Source: Bacteroides stercorirosoris
GTDB taxonomy: Bacteria > Bacteroidota > Bacteroidia > Bacteroidales > Bacteroidaceae
Length of the DNA: 64,000 bases
Assembly: GCF_900142015.1 (NCBI RefSeq)
Contig: NZ_FQZN01000001.1
Coordinates: 310,001-374,000 of the forward strand
Direction of reading: 5' to 3'
Shown here: in pieces, positions 35,643-46,600 of the stretch
Layout of the letters: each line of letters starts with the position of its first letter
Position numbering within the stretch: the first letter of the stretch is position 1
Program-made: the position numbers and the translations under genes
The notes under the pieces: model-generated
Database searches by the model: none
Seen by the model: the letters and a program-made list of their open reading frames with translations, nothing else
What the model was told of the DNA's origin: nothing

Positions 35643-37658
35643 TTAATATCCGGGTGCCTGTACTAATTGCGGGTTACTGTAAAGCTCGTCCATACCGCTG
35701 CGCGACCACACAGGGAGCAGATACAGCCTGTCGTCCCACTTGAACGGCTGGTTAATCAGCGTCGGCTTGTTGAATTCCTCGAAGCTCGGATTCACACGGT
35801 GTCCATCCAGACCATAGCGTGTACCTGCCTTCAGCATTTCAGGAGCAATCACCCAGCGGCGCAGGTCGTAGTAACGGTGTCCCTCTTCAAAGAGTTCGAC
35901 GAAACGTTCGTTGCGCACCCAGTCCGTCAGGGTCATATCGCTTGTGATGTCACTCTCGGTCAAATCATCGAAACCTGCGCGACGGCGGATCTCATTCAGA
36001 TTGCTGAGGGCTTCGCCTGTGTTGTCCAACGCAGCATAGCACTCTGCCAGATTCAAGTAAAGCTCAGCCATACGGAGGAACGGACGGCGGATGGCAGTAT
36101 GCGTCCGTGTGCCGTCTGAACCATAGTAGATGTTAGGGTCGATAAACTTCTTTGTAAGATAGCCGGTTCCTACGCAGTTACGGGCATTGCCTGTATTGAA
36201 GCCGTTGGTATTGGTGTTCTTCAAATTCAGCCACAGCGGTCCGCCGTTGTTAATCTTCGGGCTGTACTGCCCACCATCGAACGCAATCCATGCATAGAAG
36301 CGGGCTTCGCGCTTGGCATTCAGCTTGATGATGTCGTTCTTCACATCCTCTCCGTCCAACCGGTCGGTAGCCAGTGCCGGGCTTTGAGTGCCTTCGTAGA
36401 AGCGGGTGTACCATTCATCTTCGGAAAAGAATTCGGGGTCTTTTGCCGGTAACTTACCGTTTTCGGTATAGAAATGCTGCACGGAGTACAACGTCGGGGC
36501 ATCACCTGCCCATCCTCCTACAAAGATGCCATTGCTTCTCTTCACTACTTTGTTCGGCAAACGCCATTCGGTAGATTCACCACTGTTGTTTCCGTCAATC
36601 GCGATGCGTTGTCCCCAGATGAGTTCCTTATTGTTGTCGCCTTCATTAGCCGAAATCAAATATTGGAACATACGTACACGCTCCTTGAACAAACGATTCT
36701 CTTCTGTGTCTTCTTCACGTCCCGGAATAAAGGGAAGACTCAGGTTGTCACGGTCGGCCTTCCTATTGGCTGCATCGATATCGAAGAGTTCGTAACCGGC
36801 CTCCTTAGCAGCTGTCAGGGCTTCCTGGCAGGCAGTCAGGGCGCGTGTCCATTTGTCTCGGCTATAGGTGCTGCTTACCAGTTCGTTTCCGTAACCCGGA
36901 GTTTCATAGTTTTTGTTCTTCCAGTCCTGGCGGGGGAACGAACCGTTCCACAACGGAGAAGCGGCATACAACAGCACGCGAGCTTTCAGTCCCTTGGCCA
37001 TGGTAGAGGTGGCCCGTCCCAGATAATTGGTGGGACGTGTTGCAGGAAGCACCCTGGCTGCATCATCCAGTTTTCCCACAATGTAGTCTACGCAATAGTC
37101 GAAATGCGAACGTCCGGGGATTTCATCATTCGTGATGCCCGGATCCACCTTTTCGGTAATAAGCGGGCAGGGACCGAAGGCTTGCAACACGCGGAAGTGA
37201 TAGTAAGCCTCCAAGAAATAACATTCGGCTTTATACTCTGCCTTGTCTTCCGCCGTCACGCCAATGGGTTGCAAGTCGTCTATCAGGCTCAGGAAGTGGT
37301 GTACATAACCCAAACTATTATAACTGGGAGTCCAAATGTTCTGGTCATCACCACCCCAACTACTGTAGAATGTCGGAGAGATGGTTCCCCAAGCCATTTG
37401 TTGTTGGTAGTTGGAATATTCGTAAGGAGCGGCAGATTCATCCGCCGACAGTTCGAAAGAGTGATACTGGAACGGGGTTGAACGCGGAACATTGATATAA
37501 CAGGAGTACAAGAAGCTCAACGTGGCTTCCTGGTCTTTCATTGTGTCTTTAAAATCAGCCTGTGCGGGCGGAATGACATCCAGATAATTGCATGATGCCA
37601 AGCAACAGGAAGCTATCAGTACCTGTGCTGTTCGGGTTATTTTAGATGTAAGTTTCAT
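35643..37658 (-). CDS. SusD/RagB-family surface lipoprotein
   Basis: The 671-residue protein has lipobox LASC followed by NYLDVIPPAQADFKDTMKDQ. SusD motifs are AEYKAECYFLEAYYHFRVLQ near 150, RRPFLRMAELYLNLAECYAA near 540 and VRNERFVELFEEGHRYYDLR near 600. It is somewhat longer than average, with extra sequence around 270-420. It lies 24 bp after its SusC partner and should form the lid of that transporter. Confidence 0.93.
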   Translation of the reverse strand: MKLTSKITRTAQVLIASCCLASCNYLDVIPPAQADFKDTMKDQEATLSFLYSCYINVPRSTPFQYHSFELSADESAAPYEYSNYQQQMAWGTISPTFYSSWGGDDQNIWTPSYNSLGYVHHFLSLIDDLQPIGVTAEDKAEYKAECYFLEAYYHFRVLQAFGPCPLITEKVDPGITNDEIPGRSHFDYCVDYIVGKLDDAARVLPATRPTNYLGRATSTMAKGLKARVLLYAASPLWNGSFPRQDWKNKNYETPGYGNELVSSTYSRDKWTRALTACQEALTAAKEAGYELFDIDAANRKADRDNLSLPFIPGREEDTEENRLFKERVRMFQYLISANEGDNNKELIWGQRIAIDGNNSGESTEWRLPNKVVKRSNGIFVGGWAGDAPTLYSVQHFYTENGKLPAKDPEFFSEDEWYTRFYEGTQSPALATDRLDGEDVKNDIIKLNAKREARFYAWIAFDGGQYSPKINNGGPLWLNLKNTNTNGFNTGNARNCVGTGYLTKKFIDPNIYYGSDGTRTHTAIRRPFLRMAELYLNLAECYAALDNTGEALSNLNEIRRRAGFDDLTESDITSDMTLTDWVRNERFVELFEEGHRYYDLRRWVIAPEMLKAGTRYGLDGHRVNPSFEEFNKPTLINQPFKWDDRLYLLPVWSRSGMDELYSNPQLVQAPGY

Positions 37659-37682
37659 ATCTCGAAATTGTATTAGATTGTT

Positions 37683-40600
37683 TTAGAATGTAAATTGAAC
37701 ACCCAGATTAAAGGTGCGTGAGAACGGATAAGCATTCCATGCCAGCTCCGGGTCCCACAACTTGAAAGGGCTGAATACCGCCAGATTGTCTCCGCTGAAG
37801 TAAATGCGGCAATAAGGTAAGCGGTAGCCGATTTCCAGTGTCTTGAAGCGGAGGAAGTTTCCGTTGCGCAACCAGAACGTGCTGGACTGAATGTTATTGT
37901 TGATGTCCGTCTTGCTGATACCCAGACGCGGATAGGCGGCATTGGGGTTCGGGTTGTCCACCGACCAATGGTCGTTCGCAATCCACTCCATCAGGTTTCT
38001 TTCCAGTGTTTCACCTTCTTCACCGTCTCCACCACCCGACAGGAACGGAGCCACACCACTGTTAATCATAATCTTGCGCTTAGCCGAACCATTGAAGAAC
38101 ACGCCGAAATCAAAGTTCTTGTAAACCAAGTTCAGACCAAAACCATACTGAATACGAGGCACATGATTGTAAGGCGAAATCATCACCTGGTCTTCTGAGG
38201 TAATCTTGCCGTCACCGTTGACGTCGCGATACTTAATATCACCCGGCATAATGTTAGCACCCAGCTGTGACTGGTCCGCAGAATTAGCGATTTCCTCTTC
38301 ACTGGCGAAAAGGCCTTCGGCAATGTACCCTTTATGGGTATTCAGCGGCTTGCCGGTATTGGTCTGCCAAACATACGGATAGTCGGGTTCGTCCACATAC
38401 TTCTGTTCGTTCTGGTTGTAAGTGAAGTTACCACGGAAATCTACCGTCAGGTCTTTCCCGAATTGCTTTGTCCAGTTCACACTCAACTCGACACCCTGAT
38501 TCACCACCTCGCCAATGTTGCTCCAAGGAGTTGAACCCCAATAGCCCAACATGCCAGGCCAGGATGCACGCGCCATCAGAATACGGTCGCGTACGTCGTG
38601 GAAATAGTCGAATGTAATATTCACCTCGTTGAACAGCACCATATCGACGCCGATATCGAATTTCTTCACATGTTCCCATCCGGCATTCTGTACAGCCAAT
38701 ACCCAGAATGCAGGACCTTTCTTATTGGTTTCATTTGACGGAAGGCCGGTCCAGAAATCGGATGCACTGCCAATGCCGATATTATTCTGATAGAGAAAGT
38801 GCGGAGCACCACTGGCAAACGCATCACTACCTACAAGACCGTAGGAACCTCTGATCTTGAAATGATTGACATATTTGCTGACCGGCTCCCAGAACTTCTC
38901 CGAGCTAACCACCCAACCGGCAGATACAGCCGGGAAGAACTCAAAACGCTGACCGGAAGCCAGACGCTCGGAACCGTTGTAACCGAAGTTGAATTCAATC
39001 AGATATTTGTTGGCATAATCATAGGTCACACGTCCCGAATAACCCTGGTTACGGTTCGGCAACTGGTCTTTACGATATTCACGCATCATGTACATGGCCA
39101 TAGCCGACAGGTTATGGTCGCCGAAACTGCGTCGCCAATCCAGGCGGGCATCAAAATAGAAAGTCTGGTCCGAATTACGACTTATATCAGACTGGCTAAG
39201 GAATTGGTCGCCGGTTTGCAACAGTTGCATTTCATAAGTACCGGTCTCAGGATCCCACGAACCGTCCTTCACCTTATACATATTGGATCTGATAGAACGG
39301 TTATAAGATGATTCCGACCAGTTTTTGAAGTTCACCAATGCTTTGAAGCTCAATCCTTCGGTAATCACCTTCAGATCCTGATTCAATGCGATGGAAGTAT
39401 TCAGTGTATTGAAGTTGGTTTCCTTGAAAGAACTCATCATATACTCATAGGGATTTTTTCCAAGGACACCCGGTTTCATTTCCGCTCCACCGAAACGGAT
39501 GAAACCGTCATCGCCGTCTTGCTGAGGGAAATAGGCGGGGAATGCCACCGGATTGGTACGCATCACCATATTATACAAGTCGGTGGTCTTATAGTTAGGA
39601 CCTTGCATATTACCTATCTGAGCCATCATACGCATATCAATGGTAGTAGTATTGGTCAACTTATAAGAGATGTTGTTCTGGAAGTTATACTGCCAGTTGT
39701 TGATGTTAGGATTATAGTAATAATCCGGTGCATCAAGAAGTCCCGTATCATGGTTGGCCTGAAGGCTCATATAGTAAGTCACACGCGAGCCACCACCCGA
39801 TACATTGACATTGGCGCGCTGATTGTAATTACCGTCCCTGTAAATCATATCGAACCAGTCCACATCAGGGTATACATAAGGATTGGTACCCAGTTCCGTA
39901 TTCAGTATCTGCTCTTCACTGAATTTGGGAGACGTAATCGGAGTCAGACTTCTGGACTGCGCCGCTTCATTGTAAGTGCGCATATAAGTGGCACCGTCAG
40001 CAAACTTCACCACCTTCGTAGGTTTGAAGTAAGAAGCTTCCAAAGATACGTTGACAATAGCTTTCGTATTCTCCTGGCCTTTCTTAGTGGTCACCAACAT
40101 TACGCCGTTTGCACCACGGTTACCGTAGATAGCAGTTGCCGAAGCATCTTTCAGCAAAGAAAAGCTTTCAATGGATTCTGCGGGAATACGGTTCAGGTCG
40201 GCAGACGAAATCTCAATACCGTCCAACAGAATCAACGGAGACGCAGAACTGCCGAATGTATTGATACCGCGGATATAAAACTCCGAAGTAGAACCCGGCT
40301 CACCGCTGTTCACCATAGATACCACACCGGCCAGTTTTCCGGCCAGCGAACCGGTGAGTGAAGAGGAAGGCGCTTTCAAGGTGGCTCCTTTCACTGTGGC
40401 GATGGCTCCGGTGACAGATACCTTTTTCTGTGTACCCTGTCCCACGATCACTACTTCGTCCAGCATCTCATTGTCCGATTCCATTTTCACGGTCATCACA
40501 CCCAAGTCTCCTACCATCAGCGTCTGTGCTTTATAGCCAATGTAAGAGAACTCAAGTTCCGTCTTACTGGTTACGGCAATCTGGAACTGGCCATCGACGT

Positions 40601-40850
40601 TTGTAATGGTACCCCCTTCTTCGCCCTTCACCTTTACATTCACACCAATCAATGTCTCTCCGGTAGAGGCATCAACTACAGTTCCTGTCAGAGTGCGTTT
40701 CTTAGGTGTTGTACTTTGATTCGTTATTTGCACTGAAGAATTATCCGGTTCCGCCATGGCAGAAGATGGATAACTGCAAATAAAACCAGTGCAAAAGAGT
40801 AGTCCGGTAATGACCCTCCGATTGTTTTTCAATAATACTGATTTCATCAT
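37683..40850 (-). CDS. SusC-like TonB-dependent transporter
   Basis: The 1055-residue protein has a signal peptide (..VITGLLFCTGFICSYPSSAMA), a carboxypeptidase-regulatory-like domain (about 52-130, LTGTVVDASTGETLIGVNVK), a TonB box region (DEVVIVGQGTQKKVS), a plug (SLLKDASATAIYGNRGANGV) and a barrel ending in an aromatic residue (GVQFTF). There is no STN domain, consistent with control by the HTCS at 43605 and not by an anti-sigma factor. It follows the GH2 gene by 167 bp on the same strand. Confidence 0.93.
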   Translation of the reverse strand: MMKSVLLKNNRRVITGLLFCTGFICSYPSSAMAEPDNSSVQITNQSTTPKKRTLTGTVVDASTGETLIGVNVKVKGEEGGTITNVDGQFQIAVTSKTELEFSYIGYKAQTLMVGDLGVMTVKMESDNEMLDEVVIVGQGTQKKVSVTGAIATVKGATLKAPSSSLTGSLAGKLAGVVSMVNSGEPGSTSEFYIRGINTFGSSASPLILLDGIEISSADLNRIPAESIESFSLLKDASATAIYGNRGANGVMLVTTKKGQENTKAIVNVSLEASYFKPTKVVKFADGATYMRTYNEAAQSRSLTPITSPKFSEEQILNTELGTNPYVYPDVDWFDMIYRDGNYNQRANVNVSGGGSRVTYYMSLQANHDTGLLDAPDYYYNPNINNWQYNFQNNISYKLTNTTTIDMRMMAQIGNMQGPNYKTTDLYNMVMRTNPVAFPAYFPQQDGDDGFIRFGGAEMKPGVLGKNPYEYMMSSFKETNFNTLNTSIALNQDLKVITEGLSFKALVNFKNWSESSYNRSIRSNMYKVKDGSWDPETGTYEMQLLQTGDQFLSQSDISRNSDQTFYFDARLDWRRSFGDHNLSAMAMYMMREYRKDQLPNRNQGYSGRVTYDYANKYLIEFNFGYNGSERLASGQRFEFFPAVSAGWVVSSEKFWEPVSKYVNHFKIRGSYGLVGSDAFASGAPHFLYQNNIGIGSASDFWTGLPSNETNKKGPAFWVLAVQNAGWEHVKKFDIGVDMVLFNEVNITFDYFHDVRDRILMARASWPGMLGYWGSTPWSNIGEVVNQGVELSVNWTKQFGKDLTVDFRGNFTYNQNEQKYVDEPDYPYVWQTNTGKPLNTHKGYIAEGLFASEEEIANSADQSQLGANIMPGDIKYRDVNGDGKITSEDQVMISPYNHVPRIQYGFGLNLVYKNFDFGVFFNGSAKRKIMINSGVAPFLSGGGDGEEGETLERNLMEWIANDHWSVDNPNPNAAYPRLGISKTDINNNIQSSTFWLRNGNFLRFKTLEIGYRLPYCRIYFSGDNLAVFSPFKLWDPELAWNAYPFSRTFNLGVQFTF

Positions 40851-41017
40851 CTTATTAGATTAAAGTTTTAATAATTAAGTTAGCTTCTTTTATTCTCTTT
40901 TTCATTTTTTCATTTGTTCTATGCCATCTGTGTATAATAATATCTATGATAAAGAAATCACAGATACCTGCAAAGGCAGAATACAAACCTTGCTGGGCAG
41001 ATTGTATATCGCTGAAG

Positions 41018-43450
41018 TTACTCGGCTTCTATCAGAATGAACGCATCTTCCAGTCCTTCAGCAGAGACTTTCACCTGTATTTCGCCCTTTTCCTCATTGG
41101 GTTGGACAATAGCGATAGCTCTTCCACGGAAAGTATCAGGTGTAAGCGAGCGGAAACTCTTCATATCATCATAAGCGGCATTACCACCGGCTATGACACG
41201 CCCTTTGCCTGAACATTCAATCTTGACGGGTAGGGAAGTGTCGGGAACTACAACTCCATCCTTGTCCACCAACTCTATCTTCACATAAGAGAGGTCGTTC
41301 ATGCAGGCTTTGATTTTATTCCGGTCTGCAGTCAGACGAATGGCGGCAGGCTCCCCTGCGGTCTTTAATATGAATTCTTCCTTGCCTTTTGAATTTATGG
41401 CTTTCAGAGTTCCCGGCTCATAAGCCACTTCGAAGGTGGCTGTATAATTCTCTTTGCCGGTTTCTTTCTCACCTATCAGTTTGTCATTCAGATAGAGCTT
41501 CACTTTCGGGGAACGGCTGTATACATTGACTAACATCGTTTGTCCTTCACGACCTTTCCAGTTCCAGCTCACAAGCTCATTGGGCCAGCCCCAACCGTTT
41601 ACCACTTCCTGCTTGCCGGGAGCGACGGGAGCATGCACCGCCATGGTGATCGGACGCTCACGCCAAAGCACGTCACGATAGTAGGATTGTGGTTTCTTAT
41701 CGCCACAAAGGTCAATATCTCCGCACCAACCATTATACCAGGGCCAACCCATGAATTGCGGATTATGTTCACCGGGAGCAAGTTCAAGGGCATGGGCAAG
41801 TCCGGCCTCACCGAGATAATCAATGGCAGTCCATACGAAATCACCTATTATATAAGGATGCTTCTCCACAAGATTCCAGTTCTGCGCTGCTTCTTTCGGA
41901 TAGGATTCACTGCCGTAGATGACACGGTCGGGGTAGGCGACATGGTCACTTTCGTATTTGTGCCACACATAGTTGTAACCTGCCACATCCAGGTTCCGGA
42001 AGATCCGGTAAGAGTCTTTATCCCAAGTAAAGTGGCGTCTGTCCCAAAAGTCATTCGAGCCTATAGTGGTGAAACGGGAGGTATCGTATTGACGGATTGT
42101 GTTAACCAGTCTTTTGGAAATGAGGTCTCCCTCGGGTTCATCAGCACGTTGTTCCACTTCATTCCCGATGCTCCACATGATGATGGAAGGGTGATTACGG
42201 TCACGACGGACAGATGCAGCCAAGTCATAGTCACTCCATTCATCAAAGAATTGGTGATAGTCTTGTTCGCGCTTTGCCCTCTGCCATTGGTCGAAGGTTT
42301 CGTGAATCACCAGAATACCATGTTTGTCGCAGGCATCAAGGAAGTGTTCGGAAACCTGGTTGTGCGCACATCTCACGGCATTGTATCCGTTGGCTTTCAG
42401 CAACTCCACCTTCCGTTCTTCGGCGCGGTCGATAGCTGCGGCACCCAGCAGTCCGTTGTCATGGTGAATACAACCGCCTTTCAGTTTCATCGGTTTGCCA
42501 TTCAACAGGAAGCCTTTATCAGCAGAGAAAGAGATGGTCCGGATGCCGAAAGGAACAGTAATCTTGTCGTATTCCTTCCCGTCCGAAGAGAGTGTTATCT
42601 CCGCTGTATACAATACGGGAGTATCTACCGACCATAATTGGGGTTTCTTAATGGAAAAAGAGATTGCCGCCGGCGTCTCCGCAGTGAGTTCCACATCCTG
42701 TGAAGTAGTGAACACCTCTTCACCGGCGGGTGAATATATTTTAATACCTATTTTGCCTGATTGGCTTTGCAGACCCTCGTTATGTACAATAGTAGAAAGT
42801 TTAACGACAGCTTCCCTCTTTTGAAGTTCGGAAGCATCAACAAACGTATCCCATGCGTCCAGATAGAGCTTTTCCGTTTTTATCAACCACACGTGGCGGA
42901 AGACTCCCGAACCGGCATACCAACGGCTGTTACGTCCGGCATTTACCACCTTCACGGCAATTATGTTCGGAGTGCCGGGAGCATTCAGATAAGGAGTGAT
43001 GTCTACCCGATAAGAAGTATAGCCGTAAGCGTTGAAGTTGGCTTTCTTGCCGTTTATCCAAAGTTCGGATTGATTGTATGCTCCCTCAAAATAGAGAACA
43101 GTGCGTTTATCAGCATCGCCTGCGGAAAAGGTGAATGATTTGCGATACCATCCTTCGCCACCCATAGTCTGGCCGGTATCAACGTCACCTGGGCTCATAC
43201 GCGAGAAGGGACCTACGGTAATGCCCTCTCTTTGCATAGGAAGCGGTTCCACGCTCCAGTCGTGCGGAAGATCGAGCACGCGCCAGTTATTATCGTTATA
43301 TTCCGGTTGTTCGGCATTGGCAACAATACCCCGATGGAACTTCCAGTTTTTATCGAAAAGGATTTTACGGTCGGATGCATGAATCAAGACATCCGGCAGT
43401 AATGCGAATAGCATCACGCAACATAAAAGTAATCTGCTCGTAGTTCTCAT
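41018..43450 (-). CDS. secreted GH2 glycosidase (beta-galactosidase-like)
   Basis: The start is ATG 43450, which begins a signal peptide (MRTTSRLLLCCVMLFALLPDVLIHA); a TTG start 15 bp earlier is less likely. The 810-residue enzyme has the GH2 sugar-binding domain (WRVLDLPHDWSVEPLP), an Ig-like domain and a TIM barrel, followed by DUF4982 and a further Ig-like domain (from about 590). The acid/base is about E431 in MWSIGNEVEQRADEP and the nucleophile about E515 in IYGSESYPKE. Beta-galactosidase is the usual activity of such DUF4982-bearing GH2; beta-glucuronidase or others cannot be excluded. Confidence 0.9.
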   Translation of the reverse strand: MRTTSRLLLCCVMLFALLPDVLIHASDRKILFDKNWKFHRGIVANAEQPEYNDNNWRVLDLPHDWSVEPLPMQREGITVGPFSRMSPGDVDTGQTMGGEGWYRKSFTFSAGDADKRTVLYFEGAYNQSELWINGKKANFNAYGYTSYRVDITPYLNAPGTPNIIAVKVVNAGRNSRWYAGSGVFRHVWLIKTEKLYLDAWDTFVDASELQKREAVVKLSTIVHNEGLQSQSGKIGIKIYSPAGEEVFTTSQDVELTAETPAAISFSIKKPQLWSVDTPVLYTAEITLSSDGKEYDKITVPFGIRTISFSADKGFLLNGKPMKLKGGCIHHDNGLLGAAAIDRAEERKVELLKANGYNAVRCAHNQVSEHFLDACDKHGILVIHETFDQWQRAKREQDYHQFFDEWSDYDLAASVRRDRNHPSIIMWSIGNEVEQRADEPEGDLISKRLVNTIRQYDTSRFTTIGSNDFWDRRHFTWDKDSYRIFRNLDVAGYNYVWHKYESDHVAYPDRVIYGSESYPKEAAQNWNLVEKHPYIIGDFVWTAIDYLGEAGLAHALELAPGEHNPQFMGWPWYNGWCGDIDLCGDKKPQSYYRDVLWRERPITMAVHAPVAPGKQEVVNGWGWPNELVSWNWKGREGQTMLVNVYSRSPKVKLYLNDKLIGEKETGKENYTATFEVAYEPGTLKAINSKGKEEFILKTAGEPAAIRLTADRNKIKACMNDLSYVKIELVDKDGVVVPDTSLPVKIECSGKGRVIAGGNAAYDDMKSFRSLTPDTFRGRAIAIVQPNEEKGEIQVKVSAEGLEDAFILIEAE

Positions 43451-43532
43451 AATATATGATTCCAAAGTTTATTTATCCACAGGCAAAGTAAGGCATATGG
43501 AATAAAACTGAGGTCCAAAATAAGACTACTGA

Positions 43533-43589
43533 GGGGATAAAAATCTTTCATGACACGATTGAATACCCTGATGAATGATTTTTATCCCC
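43533..43589. terminator. 13-bp stem hairpin between HTCS and GH2 genes
   Basis: GGGGATAAAAATC (43533-43545) pairs perfectly with 43577-43589 around a 31-nt loop. It lies 16 bp past the HTCS stop on the minus strand and about 80 bp before the GH2 start. It could be the HTCS terminator or, because each arm is an identical site in opposite orientation, a dimeric regulator site. Confidence 0.5.
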
Positions 43590-43604
43590 CCGACGTTCCA
43601 GACG

Positions 43605-46600
43605 CTACTGGTCACTCTTTTGCAAATACTCGCTCGGTGTGACTCCAAATTCTTCCTTAAAGCATTTAGTAAAGTATTTCGGGCTATTAAATCCCAAGGC
43701 GTACGCCACTTCCGATATATTCTGCTGACGGCTGAGCAACATCATACAGGCACGCTTCATCTTGACGTTCCGTATCAGATCCAGAGCCGACATTCCGGTC
43801 ATCGTTTTTATCTTGCGATAAAGTGTAGACTTGGACATATTCATCTCCGTCGAGAGTTGTTCTATATCATAGTCCGACTCAGCGAGATGCTGCTCTATAT
43901 TGTCAATGATAGATTGCAGGAACTTCTTGTCTGCCGAAGGATATGCCAGACTTTCCAGACTGACATTCTCTTCTTTACGGAAAGCTGCCTGACGCATCTT
44001 CGAAGCCTTGATAAGATTGTCCACCCGCGCGAAAAGTATCTTCATCTCAAACGGCTTGGCTATATAAGCGTCCGCACCCGCCTCATAACTGGCCACACGG
44101 TCGTCGATGCCATTACGGGCGGTGAGTATAATAACCGGGATATGATTGAAACGCAAATCGCCCTTTATACGGGTACAAAGTTCCCATCCGTTCACATCGG
44201 GCAGCATCACGTCGCAGATAATCATATCCACTTCATTGTTCTTCAGTTTATCCCAGGCTTGTGCCCCATCCACAGCGGTCAGCACGCTATATTTCTCCTT
44301 GAACATTTCTTTCATGACAGACAGTAACTCAGTATTGTCGTCAATCAACAGCAAGGTGGACTTTTCCGTATTGTCATCCGCCATGCCGGTTTCCGCATCC
44401 GGCTCATCAGCTAAGGCTATTTCCTGCATCTCCGCAGCGTCTTCCGCCAATTCATCGGGTGTGTAACTCTCTTTATCGACAGGCAGTTTCACGGTGAAGC
44501 AGGTACCCTGCCCCAATACACTCTCCACAGTAATGTCGCCATGATGCAAACCTACCAGGTCTTTCGTCAGTGAAAGGCCGATTCCATTCGAATCGATACC
44601 CCGATTCTTCCTGCTGCTGTAGAAACGGGTGAAAATATGTTCTATTTCTTTAGCCGGAATGCCTACCCCTTCATCCCGTACTTTCACCATCAGCGTTTTA
44701 TGTTCCGCCTCTTCAATAATCTGCGCGTAAACAATGATCCGTTTGTCCTCCGGCGTATATTTGATGGCATTCGACAGAAGGTTATGCAATATCTTGTCCA
44801 GCTTATCGAAATCAACATATCCCTGCATTTCTTCTGTTTCTATATGAGCTTCCAGTTCAATATTCTTTTTCCGGGCAAGCGGCAGGAAGTTTATCCGGCA
44901 GATATTCTCGATAAACTCGCGGATATCCCCTTCCGATACATTCAGCCTCAGCTTACCCACATCCATCTTACGGAAGTCGAGCACTTGTTGTATCAGCCTC
45001 TTCAGCTTCTCCACATTTGCCTTCAGCATAACGGATTGCTGCCGCACCGTCGGTGCTTTCTGGTCCAGATAATCGGAGATACAGGATATGACGGTTAGCG
45101 GAGTCAGCAATTCATGTGACACATTGGTGAAGTAGACCAGCTTTGTCCGCGTCAGTTCTTCCTGCAACTTCATCTCACTCTTCAGTTTGATGCGACGCAT
45201 ATAGAGCCTGACTACCGTATAGAAACATAACGCCACAAGAAGCGTATAAAGAAAATAGGCAAACCAGGTTTCATAGAAAGCAGGCTCTTTCACAATTGTC
45301 AGCAACACTTTAGCCTCCGTCCACTTGCCCCGTTCATGTTCCAGCTTCACATAGAACTTATAGGTTCCCTTCGGCAAATGGTTATAAAAAGCGGAAGACT
45401 TGCCATAATCCAGATAAATCCAGTCCCGGTCTGCTCCTTCCATCCGGTAAGCCACACGGTATTTGGCATTCAGCGAATACAGAAGCGGAGAAAAAGAAAG
45501 TTCTATGTTACGGTCACCCGGATTCAGATGGATTCGGTGTATCGTATTCTTTTCCGAGGCATCATCAAAGAAGACACTCTTATCTTCTACCCTCACGTCA
45601 GTGACATGCAACTGCGGCCTGACTTTGCTTGCCGGAGGCATACCGCCGGAACGGATATGTACAAATCCGCGATGTCCGCCTACATAGAGCCCGCCTTGTC
45701 CGTCCGTACTGATGGCTTTATTTCTGAAGACATCTATCCCGATATTCTCGTCGGCGGTAGAATAAGTGAGGAAAGTCTGCGTCCTGAGATTATATTGAAG
45801 TACTTTCTTGTTGGTAACAATCCATACTTTCTCTTCGTCGGAAATCAGTCCCAACACAGTACAATCATCCAATGCGTTATCCAACGGTACGCTCGCAAAC
45901 GTCTTTACCGTCTCGTCCGATCTGAAAATCCTTCCCCAGGAAGTGTACAGCCACATACAGCCTTTTCCATCGATACAAATGCCATTTACCGCTTCTTTAT
46001 CCGAAAGTGCTGGAATACTGTCTTTCGATTCACATACAATCTGTCCGTCGACATACTTTAAGCGATTGATGAGCTTGCCACCGGAGATGCCCCACACTCC
46101 TCCTTTTGCATCTTTCACCAATGAAGTCATTCCGGGAAAGCCCTCACTCGAAACGACCAGTCCATCATTGTCCGGACGCTTCACCTGTACATTCCACCAG
46201 GTAGATATCCACAGGTTACCGTCTTTATCTTCTACCAGATCCGCTACTCCGCCTACGTTGATATCCTCCTCCACCTGCATTTTCATATCACGCTGTGTCA
46301 CCCGCATCACATGCGGAGAATAGTTGGAGTTGACCCACACACCCGGTTTATGAAGTGACTCCTTTATGATATTGACTTCTCCCAACCCGCTGTCCGCAAA
46401 GCGGTCCCGCGATAAATCGTACAGGCACAGCCCGTATCTGTCCTGCCTGAACCACATAATGCTGTCCCGGCTCTGGCAGAGATTCAGGATGTTGGCATCC
46501 CAGCCCATCTGTTCCTTGAGTTGGGGCAAGAGATAATTGTCTACATTGGAGTTATCAAAGAAGATAGTATAGGCCATATCATAAGAAGGCAGCCACAGGT

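Noticed and set aside
41540..42637. Plus-strand open frame of 365 codons over the GH2 gene
   Set aside because: Shadow of the GH2 catalytic region; no start context or family resemblance.
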